A DNA stretch of 64,000 nt, from contig CAWGEA010000003.1 in assembly GCA_963821495.1 (NCBI GenBank), positions 2,046,001 through 2,110,000 of the forward strand, written 5' to 3'. Under the pieces are notes generated by a model. The model was not told the DNA's origin and searched no databases. It saw only the letters and a list, made by a program, of their open reading frames with translations. Source of the stretch: AC-32 sp963821495 (lineage in GTDB: Bacteria; Actinomycetota; Thermoleophilia; Gaiellales; Gaiellaceae). This document shows, piece after piece, positions 1-7,319 of this stretch (the stretch's first letter is position 1; each line of letters begins with the position of its first letter). The translations under genes and the position numbers were made by a program.

Positions 1-168
1 GAAGTCGCCCTCGTTGCGGTCCAGCTCGACGACGGCGTGCCGCGACGCGCCCGGCGTCTTCTTGTACGCCGCGAGCAGCGCGTCTTCCAGCGCCGTGATC
101 AGCGTGTCGCCTTCGATGCCTCTGTCGCGCTCGAGCTCGTGGACGAGCTCGATGATCTCCCTGCTCAT
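1..168 (-). CDS. nusA: Transcription termination/antitermination factor NusA (N-terminal part, runs off left edge)
   Basis: Only the first 56 codons lie in the window. The protein starts MSREIIELVHELERDRGI and continues with ALEDALLAAYKK, the typical NusA N-terminal RNA-polymerase-binding domain. The ATG (168-166) overlaps the rimP stop as ATGA, so translation is probably coupled to rimP. The rimP-nusA order is the standard bacterial arrangement. NusA binds RNA polymerase and modulates pausing and termination, which is relevant to the terminator-like hairpin in this operon's leader. The S1 and KH domains are outside the window. Confidence 0.93.
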   Translation of the reverse strand, partial: MSREIIELVHELERDRGIEGDTLITALEDALLAAYKKTPGASRHAVVELDRNEGDF

Positions 169-593
169 GCGGTCTCCTCGATCAGGTTGCCCCGGACGAT
201 CTCGCCGTACGGGATGTCGACCTCGCCGCCGTCGGCGGCCACGGTCACCGTGTCGTCGCCCGCGCGCGTGACCTCTCCGCGGAGCTTGCGTCCTTCGGTC
301 TTCAGCTTGACCTGTCTGCCGAGCGCGTGCTGGAAGTGCCGGGGCTTGCGCAACGGGCGCTCGGGGCCCGGTGAGGAGACGTCGATCCCGTACTCGCGCA
401 GGTAGTCCGAGAGCACGCGCGTGACCTGTTCGCAGAGGGCGAGGTCGACACCCTCGGCGCGGTCGACGTAGACCGTGAAGCGGTCCGGCCCGGTGAGCTC
501 GACCGCGAGCACCTCGACGCCGGGCAGGGCCTCTTCGACCTTGCCGCTGATGTCGCGCTCGAGTGTCCGCTCCCTGTCGTGCACGCTGGCCAA
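165..593 (-). CDS. rimP: Ribosome maturation factor RimP
   Basis: RimP assists assembly of the 30S subunit. The 142-residue product carries the N-terminal alpha/beta domain and the C-terminal SH3-like domain with GPERPLRKPRHFQHALG, the conserved P-G-hydrophobic-RpL family signature. I chose TTG at 593 because GGAGG lies 5 nt upstream (603-599); a GTG at 584 is the alternative. An open frame extends to 671, but that stretch contains a terminator hairpin and is unlikely to be coding. The gene is first in the rimP-nusA operon. Confidence 0.9.
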   Translation of the reverse strand: MASVHDRERTLERDISGKVEEALPGVEVLAVELTGPDRFTVYVDRAEGVDLALCEQVTRVLSDYLREYGIDVSSPGPERPLRKPRHFQHALGRQVKLKTEGRKLRGEVTRAGDDTVTVAADGGEVDIPYGEIVRGNLIEETA

Positions 594-607
594 GCCATCC
601 TCCTCAC

Positions 608-631
608 AAAAAATGGGCGCCGCGCGCCCAT
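608..631 (-). promoter_or_regulatory. Intrinsic terminator / putative attenuator in the rimP-nusA leader
   Basis: On the minus strand ATGGGCGC (631-624), loop GCG and GCGCCCAT (620-613) form a perfect 8-bp stem, followed at once by five T residues (612-608). The rimP Shine-Dalgarno GGAGG begins only 4 nt later. A hairpin with a U tract between a probable upstream -10 (TATCCT, 667-662) and the first gene is placed to attenuate transcription or to mask the ribosome site. A weaker hairpin (TTTCACC...GGCGAAA) precedes it. Attenuation is inferred. Confidence 0.6.
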
Positions 632-687
632 TTCGCCAAGCCGGTGAAATGTGGTGCGAGCAGGATAGCAACTGGAAACGGGCGGTT

Positions 688-707
688 GGCCCCGCCGAGG
701 CGGGGCC
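688..707 (-). terminator. GC hairpin after the small PadR-linked gene
   Basis: GGCCCCGCC (688-696) and GGCGGGGCC (699-707) form a near-perfect inverted repeat 12 nt beyond the stop of the gene at 720-899. There is no T tract, so it may only stabilise the 3' end or work with another factor. Confidence 0.45.
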
Positions 708-719
708 GAAAAGCCCTCC

Positions 720-899
720 CTAGACGGTGGTCGTCTCACTCGACGCGTCCGACTTCAAGTGCCGGATCACGTCGGCGACGTCTGCGACCTCCTGCTCGAG
801 GTCGCGCTGGTGCTCCTCCAGGCGGCGGAGCCACTCCTCGCGGCTCGGGAAGCGCCGTCGCCGGCGGCCGAGGCCGTGGTGGTGTCTGTGCCCGTGCAT
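720..899 (-). CDS. Small His/Arg-rich protein next to PadR regulator
   Basis: A 59-residue protein beginning MHGHRHHHGLGRRRRR, followed by a charged helical segment (EEWLRRLEEHQRDLEQEV) likely to form a coiled coil. Function unknown. The ribosome site GGGAGGTG is 4 nt from the ATG, and the gene starts 2 nt after the padR stop, so the two form an operon. PadR regulators are often co-transcribed with a small partner; that this one binds metal through its histidines is only a guess. The family is not recognised. Confidence 0.7.
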   Translation of the reverse strand: MHGHRHHHGLGRRRRRFPSREEWLRRLEEHQRDLEQEVADVADVIRHLKSDASSETTTV

Positions 900-901
900 G
901 T

Positions 902-1294
902 TCACCTCCCTTCTTCGTAGCGTTCGAGAAAGCTTCCGATCGTTCCCTGCGCGCGCCGCAGCGCCTCGGCCCACCGGTCGAGCAGCCGACGCCCTTCGTC
1001 CGTGAGCTCGTAGGTCCGCTTTGCCGGGCCTGGGAGGTCGGCGCTCCACTCGGAGCGGACAAGACCCTCCTCCTCGAGGGCGCGCAGGAGCCGGTAAAGG
1101 TTGCCGATGTCGATGCGACCCTCGATCCCGAGCTCCGGCATCCGCTCGAGCAGCTCGTAGCCATGCAGCGACCGCTCCCGCAGGAGCAGCAGCAGCGAGG
1201 GCTCGACGAAGCGCTCGACGCGCGCGTGGACGTGCCAGTGCCCCGGCCGTACGAGCCGACGGCTGCGGGAACGCGGGTGTCCTCGGTGTCGCAT
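902..1294 (-). CDS. PadR family transcriptional regulator
   Basis: 130 residues with the PadR winged-helix core: LLLLLRERSLHGYELLERM (helices 1-2), IDIGNLYRLLRALEEEGLV (recognition helix) and the wing SADLPGPAKRTYELTDEG. A C-terminal dimerisation helix follows. I start at ATG 1294; an open frame continues upstream to 1336 through the intergenic promoter region. The gene is divergent from the HelD-like gene 58 bp away, and the short direct repeats AACGCAT at 1314-1320 and 1327-1333 could be an operator. PadR proteins are usually local ligand-responsive repressors. Confidence 0.85.
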   Translation of the reverse strand: MRHRGHPRSRSRRLVRPGHWHVHARVERFVEPSLLLLLRERSLHGYELLERMPELGIEGRIDIGNLYRLLRALEEEGLVRSEWSADLPGPAKRTYELTDEGRRLLDRWAEALRRAQGTIGSFLERYEEGR

Positions 1295-1352
1295 CTCGAC
1301 GGAGTATAGGTAAAACGCATATGTAGAACGCATCACGGACTACGCTTGCGCG

Positions 1353-3296
1353 GTGGCGCATCCCGATCTGCCGATCGAGCAGGCCTACCTCGACCAGGCT
1401 TACGACTGCCTCGACCGCATGCGCGAGGCGCTGCTGCGCACCGCCGACGCCGGGGCGACCGAGGTCGCGCAGCAGGCGATCGAGGACTGGGCGACCGGCC
1501 GCCTGCGCACCTTCGAGGACGCAGAGCGCGGCCTCTGCTTCGGCCGCATCGACTCCGAGGAAGCCGCGGACGCCCTCTACGTCGGCCGCCGCTGGGTACA
1601 CGACGACGCCCGCCGCGCGCTGGTCGTGAACTGGCAGGCACCGGCGGCGCGCCCCTTCTACACCGCGACTCCCGCGGCGCCGCACGGGGTGACGCTGCGC
1701 CGCCGCTTCCGCACCCGCGGCCGCGAGCTGCTCGACATCAGCGACGAGGCGCTCGACGGCTCGCTGGCCGACGCCGCCGCCGTCGACGACTTCCTGCTGG
1801 AGGAGCTCGAGCGCGCCCGCGACATGCGCATGCGCGACATCGTCGCCACGATCCAGGCCGACCAGTACCGCCTGATCGCCCGCGAGCCCGAGCCGCCGCT
1901 CGTGATCCAGGGCGGCCCGGGCACCGGCAAGACCGCCGTCGGCCTCCACCGGGCCTCGTACCTCCTCTACGCCCACCGCTCGGAGCTGCGGCGGATCCTC
2001 GTCGTCGGGCCGAACCCGGCCTTCATGGAGTACGTCTCGCACGTCCTCCCCGCGCTCGGCGAGGACAGCGTCGACCAGCGCGCAGTCGCGGAGCTCGTCG
2101 AGGACGCCGAGATCACGCGGGTCGACCCGCTCGACGTGCAGCGCCTGAAGGCGGACAGGCGGCTCGGCGAGGTCGTGCGGCGCGCGGCCGAGCTCGCCTC
2201 GGCCGGCGAGCCGCAGGAGCTGGTCGTGCGGCTGGAGGGCCGCTTCGTCGGCGTCGAGGCGGACGAGGCCGCCGAGCTGCTCGAGGGGGCGCGCACGGAG
2301 CTCGGCCTCTCCGCCGCTGCGCGCGAGCGCTTCCGGATGAACGTGCTGCGCCGCTTCTACGAGGACTACGGCGTGCGGCTGGGCGGCCAGGCCTACCGCT
2401 CGTTCGAGGAGGTCGAGCGGGCGCTGCGTCGCGACGGGCGGCTGACGCGTTTCCTCGACACCTCGTGGCCGGCGCCGCGGCCGGAGCAGGTCGTGAGGCG
2501 CCTGCTTTCCTCGCGCGAGTCACTCGCGACGGCGGCCGACGGGATCCTCGAAGCGGACGAGCAGGCGCTGTTGCGGCGCGTGCGCAGCGGCTGGAGCGAC
2601 GCCGATCTGCCGCTGCTCGACGAGGCGCGCGCGGTCCTCCACGGCGCTCCGCAGCGCTACGGGCACGTGATCGTGGACGAGGCCCAGGACCTGACGCCGA
2701 TGCAGCTACGGATGGTCTCCCGCCGCGCGGGGGGCGCGTTCACAGTCCTGGGCGACATCGCGCAGGCGACCGGCCCGGTCGGCTACGCGCGCTGGGAGGA
2801 GCTTCTCCCCCACCTTCCGGGCGGCGAGGGCGCCGAGGTCGAGGAGCTGCGCCACGCCTACCGTGTCCCGCGCGAGATCATGTCCGTCGCATTGCCGCTG
2901 CTCGGGCTGATCGCGCCGGGCGTCGAGCCGCCGCTCGCCTACCGGACCGGCGCGGACCCGCCGCGCGTCTTGCAGGCCGAGCAACCGCTCGCGGCGGCCT
3001 TCGAGGAGGCCGCGCGCCTCGCGGGCGAGGAGGGGCTGCTCGCGGTGATTGCGCCGGCCACGCTGCGCGGGCACGAGGAGGCCGCGCTCTTCGACGAGAC
3101 GCGGATCGCCGTCCTCACCCCGCGCGAGGCGAAAGGCATGGAGTTCGACCACGTGATCGTGGTCGAGCCGGCGCAGATCGTCGAGGAGTCGGTCGAGGGC
3201 CAGGGCCTGCGCGAGCTGTACGTGGCGCTGACGCGGCCGACGACGACGCTCGTCATCGTCCACGCGCGGCCGCTGCCGCCGGAGCTCGGCCTCTGA
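1353..3296 (+). CDS. HelD-like RNA polymerase recycling ATPase (UvrD/Rep superfamily)
   Basis: 647 residues of a superfamily 1 helicase-like ATPase. Walker A is GGPGTGKT (about 187-194), the Q-motif region is QADQYRLI, motif II is VDEAQD (about 441-446), and motif VI is LYVALTRPTTTLVIV near the C-terminus. The N-terminal helical part with WQAPAARPFY matches actinobacterial HelD proteins, which remove stalled RNA polymerase and can protect against rifampicin (known for HelR). It is shorter than most HelD proteins (about 700-780). GTG 1353 lies 6 nt after a -10 TACGCT (1341-1346), so the mRNA is probably leaderless. It overlaps the next gene by one base. Confidence 0.8.
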   Translation: MAHPDLPIEQAYLDQAYDCLDRMREALLRTADAGATEVAQQAIEDWATGRLRTFEDAERGLCFGRIDSEEAADALYVGRRWVHDDARRALVVNWQAPAARPFYTATPAAPHGVTLRRRFRTRGRELLDISDEALDGSLADAAAVDDFLLEELERARDMRMRDIVATIQADQYRLIAREPEPPLVIQGGPGTGKTAVGLHRASYLLYAHRSELRRILVVGPNPAFMEYVSHVLPALGEDSVDQRAVAELVEDAEITRVDPLDVQRLKADRRLGEVVRRAAELASAGEPQELVVRLEGRFVGVEADEAAELLEGARTELGLSAAARERFRMNVLRRFYEDYGVRLGGQAYRSFEEVERALRRDGRLTRFLDTSWPAPRPEQVVRRLLSSRESLATAADGILEADEQALLRRVRSGWSDADLPLLDEARAVLHGAPQRYGHVIVDEAQDLTPMQLRMVSRRAGGAFTVLGDIAQATGPVGYARWEELLPHLPGGEGAEVEELRHAYRVPREIMSVALPLLGLIAPGVEPPLAYRTGADPPRVLQAEQPLAAAFEEAARLAGEEGLLAVIAPATLRGHEEAALFDETRIAVLTPREAKGMEFDHVIVVEPAQIVEESVEGQGLRELYVALTRPTTTLVIVHARPLPPELGL

Positions 3297-4162
3297 TGGA
3301 GGAGCTCCGGATCGAGCGCGACGGCTTCTCGCTCGCGGCCAGCTACTCGCCCGCCGGCTCGACCGCGCTCGTCGCGCTGCAGGGCGCCGGCGAGGGCACG
3401 CGCGACTTCGTCTCGTACCGCCACCTGCACGAGCTGCTGCCGCCGCACGGGATCGGCGTCGTCACTTTCGACCGCCGCGGCGAGGGCGAGTCGACCGGCG
3501 AGGCCACGCGCGGACGGTTCGAGCTGCAGGTCGAGGATGCGCTCGCGGTGCTGCGGGCGGTCGAAGCGGAGCGCGTCGGCCTCTGGGGTCTCAGCCAGGG
3601 CGGCTGGATCGGCCCGCTCGCCGCCGCGGCTTCCGAGGAGGTGGCGTTCCTCGTGCTGCTCGCCTCGACGGGCGTGACGCCGTCCGGGCAGATGATGTAC
3701 GCCGTCGAGCGTCAACTCCGCCTCGCAGGCTACGACGAGGACGTGGTGAGACGCGCGCTCGAGTTGCGGCGGCGCTTCGAGCGCTGGGTGCACACGATCG
3801 CGCCCGAGCCCGACGAGGAGCTGGCGGCCGAGCTCTGGGCCGGGATCGACGAGCCGTGGTGGGGCCAGGCCTGGCTGCCGCCGACGCTGCTCGACGACGA
3901 GGGCCTGCGCCTCTGGATCGAGGAGATGGACTTCGACCCGCGACCCGTGTTCGCGCAAGTGCGAGTGCCGGCGCTGCTGTTCTACGGTGCCGAGGACTCG
4001 TGGTCGCCGGTCGCGGCCAGCGTCGAGGCCTGGCGCGCTGCGCGCGGGTCGGAGGTCGAGATCGTCGTCGTGCCCGGCGCAGAGCACGATCTGACGCTCC
4101 CGGACGGCAGCTTCGCACCGGAGTACGAGCGGAGGCTCGTCGAGTGGCTAGGCAGTCTCTAG
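3296..4162 (+). CDS. Alpha/beta hydrolase
   Basis: 288 residues with the alpha/beta hydrolase fold. The nucleophile elbow is GLSQGG, the early oxyanion region includes VTFDRRGEGES, the acid is probably D in FYGAEDSWSP, and the His is in GAEHDLTLPDG. Substrate unknown; the family includes esterases and peptidases. The ATG overlaps the HelD-like stop (TGATG), so the two are co-translated. The 3' end overlaps the convergent VOC gene by 15 bp. Confidence 0.85.
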   Translation: MEELRIERDGFSLAASYSPAGSTALVALQGAGEGTRDFVSYRHLHELLPPHGIGVVTFDRRGEGESTGEATRGRFELQVEDALAVLRAVEAERVGLWGLSQGGWIGPLAAAASEEVAFLVLLASTGVTPSGQMMYAVERQLRLAGYDEDVVRRALELRRRFERWVHTIAPEPDEELAAELWAGIDEPWWGQAWLPPTLLDDEGLRLWIEEMDFDPRPVFAQVRVPALLFYGAEDSWSPVAASVEAWRAARGSEVEIVVVPGAEHDLTLPDGSFAPEYERRLVEWLGSL

Positions 4163-4537
4163 CGCGGCGTAGAGGTCGACCGGCACGCCGTCGGGATCGA
4201 GCAGCTGCGCGTAGCGCTGGCCCCAGAGCGCGTCCCAGGGCTCCTTCTCACCGTCGAAGCCGGCATCCGTGAGCCGGCCGTAGAGCTCGTCGACCTCGGC
4301 CGGGCCCGGGCACTCGAAGGCGAGCGAGACCTGGTTCCCGGTCGTGCGAGACCAGTCGGGCCGGAAGCTCAGGACGACCTCCTCGGCGTCGAGCATCAGC
4401 CGGAGGCCGCTCGGGAAGCTCGCCTCGACGTGGCCCTCGCCCGGGGTCTCGGGCATGTCCAACCCGAGCAGCCGGTAGAAGCGAATCGAGGTCGCCATGT
4501 CCGAGGCGACGATCCCGATCGCGTTCAGCTCCGGCAC
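4148..4537 (-). CDS. VOC superfamily (glyoxalase/bleomycin-resistance-like) protein
   Basis: 129 residues with the paired beta-alpha-beta-beta-beta VOC modules: NAIGIVASDMATSIRFYRLLG at the N-terminus and QLLDPDGVPVDLYA at the C-terminus. Members bind a divalent metal and act as glyoxalases, dioxygenases or drug-binding proteins; the substrate cannot be told here. GTG 4537 is 7 nt after a -10 TAGGCT (4550-4545), a leaderless start. A longer open frame upstream is not supported by any ribosome site. Confidence 0.82.
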   Translation of the reverse strand: MPELNAIGIVASDMATSIRFYRLLGLDMPETPGEGHVEASFPSGLRLMLDAEEVVLSFRPDWSRTTGNQVSLAFECPGPAEVDELYGRLTDAGFDGEKEPWDALWGQRYAQLLDPDGVPVDLYAALETA

Positions 4538-5081
4538 GAGCGCGAGCCTACCTGGGCGGCATCCCTGCACCGCAGGCAGACCAGAGCGGGGGAGCCGAAC
4601 GCCTCCTCCTCGCCCCTGTCGGCACGAGCCGCCACGCCATCCAGAGGCTCGGCCGTCCGGCTCACCCGACGAAGTTGATCCCGCCGAGCACCGTTTCTTG
4701 TCCTCAGGTGGGGCGCCGGGGCGATGAGGAGGAGCCTGCGGCTCTCGGAAAGACACCGCCCCGGCAGGAGTTGCCTTCGCGCTCGGCGCTCCAGTCCCTC
4801 CGCGTCCGGGCTTCAGAAGCCGCAATCGCACGGTCCGCCCTCCGCGCCCGACGGGAGAATCGCGACGCCGCCTACCGCGACGACCACGAATGCCACCACC
4901 ACGGTGGTAGGGCCATTGTCGGGCTGACGCGCGCTCGCCGAATCGGCCGGGCACCGATCGGCGTTGCCGCGAACTACGTACCTCGGCACGACGACCGTCC
5001 CTTTCGGACTAGCCATTTGGCTAGTAGTGACATCGGGGCGAAGGTGAGATCCTTCGCGTTGAACGTTCGGGAGGGACGCTG
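4538..5081. other. Non-coding stretch before the beta-helix gene
   Basis: This 544-bp gap has no open frame that looks coding. It holds the leaderless VOC promoter at its left end and an 18-bp palindrome (5008-5025) near its right end. A 67-codon minus-strand frame at 4813-5016 has a hydrophobic patch but no ribosome site and was not called. Confidence 0.5.
5008..5025. promoter_or_regulatory. 18-bp palindrome, possible operator
   Basis: ACTAGCCA and TGGCTAGT, separated by TT, form a perfect inverted repeat 57 bp upstream of the secreted beta-helix gene. Perfect 8-bp arms with a short spacer fit a dimeric regulator site. Which regulator binds is unknown. Confidence 0.4.
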
Positions 5082-5954
5082 GTGCGGCGGTTCTGCGGAA
5101 ACAAGAGTGCGTGGCTTGCGGTATCCGCTGGCCTCGTTCTTGTTTCGCTGGCCGTCTCGCCGGCCGCGAGCGCGGCCACGCTGTCCTGTGGCGCCGTGGT
5201 CTCGACCGACACGGTGCTCCAGAACGATCTGATCGGCTGCGCCGGCAACGGAATCACGATCGTCGCGGATGCCGACGTGACGCTCGATCTCAACGGACAC
5301 CGGATCAGCGGGACGGGTGGCGATGTCGGTATCGCCGCGACCGTCGCGAACGGCTTCACCGCGACGGTCGAGAACGGCTTCGTCACGGGCTTCGGAGTCG
5401 GCGTCAGCGCCGGATCGTCGGAGCTCCCGTTCGCAGGCAGCATCGCGGTTCGGCGCGTGAGCGCGATCGGCAACGGGACGGGATTCCGATTCTCGGAGAT
5501 CCACGTCCTCGTCGCCGACAGTCAGGCGCTCTTCAACGCGGACTCGGGTATCTCCACCGGAGGCAACAGTCCGGTTCGGCTCGAGCGGAACAAGGTGAAG
5601 CACAACGGCGGCAACGGCATTGCGACTCCATTCTCGGAACCGGCCCGGATTGCCGACAACCAGGTGACCGAGAATGGGGGCATCGGCATCTACACGACGG
5701 ACGCCACCACGTCGCTGATCGGCAACGTCGCCTCACGCAACGGGAGCCACGGCATCTTCGTGACCGACGACTACGGGATCTTCTTCCCGTACCTGTTCCA
5801 GGACAACGTGGCCAACTCCAACGGCGGCTTCGGGATCTACTTCAGCGGCGTCCTCAGCGGGCCCAACGGCGAGACCGTCGACGGTGGGGGGAACTCCGCC
5901 AAGCACAACGCCGGGCCGGCACAGTGCTTCAGCATCGTCTGCTCCAAGAAGTAG
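5082..5954 (+). CDS. Secreted right-handed parallel beta-helix protein
   Basis: 290 residues. A signal peptide (about residues 1-32, hydrophobic WLAVSAGLVLVSLAVSP, cleavage near ASAA) is followed by repeats rich in N-G and D-N turns such as VTLDLNGHRIS, NKVKHNGGNGIA and VASRNGSHGIFV, typical of PbH1/pectate-lyase-like coils. Two cysteines near each end may form disulfides. No catalytic motif is recognisable, so it may be an adhesin or polysaccharide-active protein. GTG 5082 has GGGAGGG 6 nt upstream. Confidence 0.78.
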   Translation: MRRFCGNKSAWLAVSAGLVLVSLAVSPAASAATLSCGAVVSTDTVLQNDLIGCAGNGITIVADADVTLDLNGHRISGTGGDVGIAATVANGFTATVENGFVTGFGVGVSAGSSELPFAGSIAVRRVSAIGNGTGFRFSEIHVLVADSQALFNADSGISTGGNSPVRLERNKVKHNGGNGIATPFSEPARIADNQVTENGGIGIYTTDATTSLIGNVASRNGSHGIFVTDDYGIFFPYLFQDNVANSNGGFGIYFSGVLSGPNGETVDGGGNSAKHNAGPAQCFSIVCSKK

Positions 5955-6231
5955 GGCACCTCGAGCGCCATGCGCGCTGCGCCTCCCCGAGCGTCGGTCT
6001 GCAGGAGCCGAGAATCGGGATTTGACCCATCTGGGTGGTAACCAACGCGTCCTCGCGCTCGTCACAGATTGGGAGCCGGGCACCCCTTCCTTCCCCGCCC
6101 TGGGACCAGGGGGTCGCCTCCCAGGAGAGGTCCGCAAAGGGCGTCCGGCTCATCTCAGTGCCCAGCGGCGGTAAGCACGCAGCATCGCGAGCTCCCCGCG
6201 GGAACATCCTCGCGCCGAGGCGACCGCGCAG

Positions 6232-7020
6232 CTAGCAGTGCGTACCCGTCTCGCAGATCGCCAGCACCTGCACACCCGGTAGGTCGCCCGGGGTCGGCTG
6301 CGGCAGCAGCCTGATCCGCATCGACGAAGCATTGTTCGCGTAGTTGGTCTCGCGCAGGAGTCGACCGACATTGACGCGGTGGACAAGGTCGTAGGTGCCG
6401 GGTGCGAGGCCGGTGATGTCCACGTACTGGCCCTCCTTGGCCGGGACGTAGATGTCACCCCAGCCGACTGCGATTCCCTCGAGCAGCCTTCGCGCGGCGG
6501 GCTTGTTCTTGGCACAGTCGCTTCTATCGATCGGGTGGGTGCCGGGAGGGCCGAGGGTGTGGAGCGGCGAGCGATGGTCGCTCACCAGGCAGAAGCCACT
6601 CTTGTGGTCGCGGATGATCCGCCTGCTGTCCAGCGCTCGGAGCTCGTACTGCTCGAACGGCAGCAGGTGCCAGTGGCTGTGGGAAGCGCTGACGTTGTAG
6701 CGCAGCCGCCCGGCCCCGCTGACGCGCTGCAAGCCGCCGCCGCGGAGCCGAATGAGCTGGATGGCGCGCATCGTCGGCACGCGCCTGCTCGGGCGGTGGC
6801 CCGAGACGATGAGGGGGCCGTAACCGACGTTCTCGACACTCGAGGTGAAGACGAGCAGCACGTGGGGCTCACTCGCCGAGCCGCCCCAGCGCGCCGAGAC
6901 TGCAAGCGGCGGCCGCTGGTCGAGGTCGGGCAGGAGCAGAGGCGGGAGGGCCCCATCTGCAGCCCCGCCGCACGCAACGGCGGCGCTCAGTGCCATGACG
7001 ATGCCGAGCCGCATTCGCAT
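6232..7020 (-). CDS. Secreted lysyl-oxidase-like copper protein
   Basis: 262 residues starting MRMRLGIVMALSAAVACGG (signal peptide). The copper-binding SHSHWHLLPF motif with three closely spaced His, the following GFCLVSDH segment, the GQYVDITGLAPGTY segment and the terminal NYANN are the signatures of bacterial lysyl-oxidase-family proteins. In animals these deaminate lysyl side chains through a lysine-tyrosyl quinone; bacterial members are little studied and may modify surface proteins. I place the start at the ATG before the signal peptide; an upstream frame extends to 7101 without support. Confidence 0.78.
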   Translation of the reverse strand: MRMRLGIVMALSAAVACGGAADGALPPLLLPDLDQRPPLAVSARWGGSASEPHVLLVFTSSVENVGYGPLIVSGHRPSRRVPTMRAIQLIRLRGGGLQRVSGAGRLRYNVSASHSHWHLLPFEQYELRALDSRRIIRDHKSGFCLVSDHRSPLHTLGPPGTHPIDRSDCAKNKPAARRLLEGIAVGWGDIYVPAKEGQYVDITGLAPGTYDLVHRVNVGRLLRETNYANNASSMRIRLLPQPTPGDLPGVQVLAICETGTHC

Positions 7021-7113
7021 CGCTCTCTGTAAGTACCCGTTTCCAGCCCTGCGGCCCCTACGACACACGTCCGTCGCCTGCGACCGCGTGTCACGTCCCA
7101 TGTCACCGCGCGT

Positions 7114-7167
7114 CTACTGCATCGGAGCTAGCTCGAACGCCAGCCGCCAAGGAGTTGTCAGCGTCAG
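7114..7167. repeat. Dispersed 54-bp repeat, copy A
   Basis: Starts CTACTGCATCGGAGCTAGCT and ends GCGTCAG. It matches copy B at 10467-10521 with only a few substitutions and one indel. It lies in the roughly 300-bp gap between the lysyl-oxidase-like gene and the propeller gene, which otherwise holds nothing recognisable. Confidence 0.7.
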
Positions 7168-7319
7168 AGGTCGTGTCTACATACCGGCGGTCGGCGCGAT
7201 CGAGGCCCCTCGACCGGATGCTGACGCAGACCCGCGCAGCAATGTCCCCCGCCTGAAGTCGACCCGCTGCAGATCAGGGCTGTGCCTTCCCGTGAGCTCA
7301 CGGGGCCGCGGGCCGAGAC

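Noticed and set aside
1314..1333. Classical PadR operator (ATGT-N8-ACAT)
   Set aside because: Direct repeats AACGCAT are present, but the classical inverted motif is not.
4813..5016. 67-residue minus-strand protein with a hydrophobic patch
   Set aside because: No ribosome site, it begins inside the palindrome, and there is no family resemblance.
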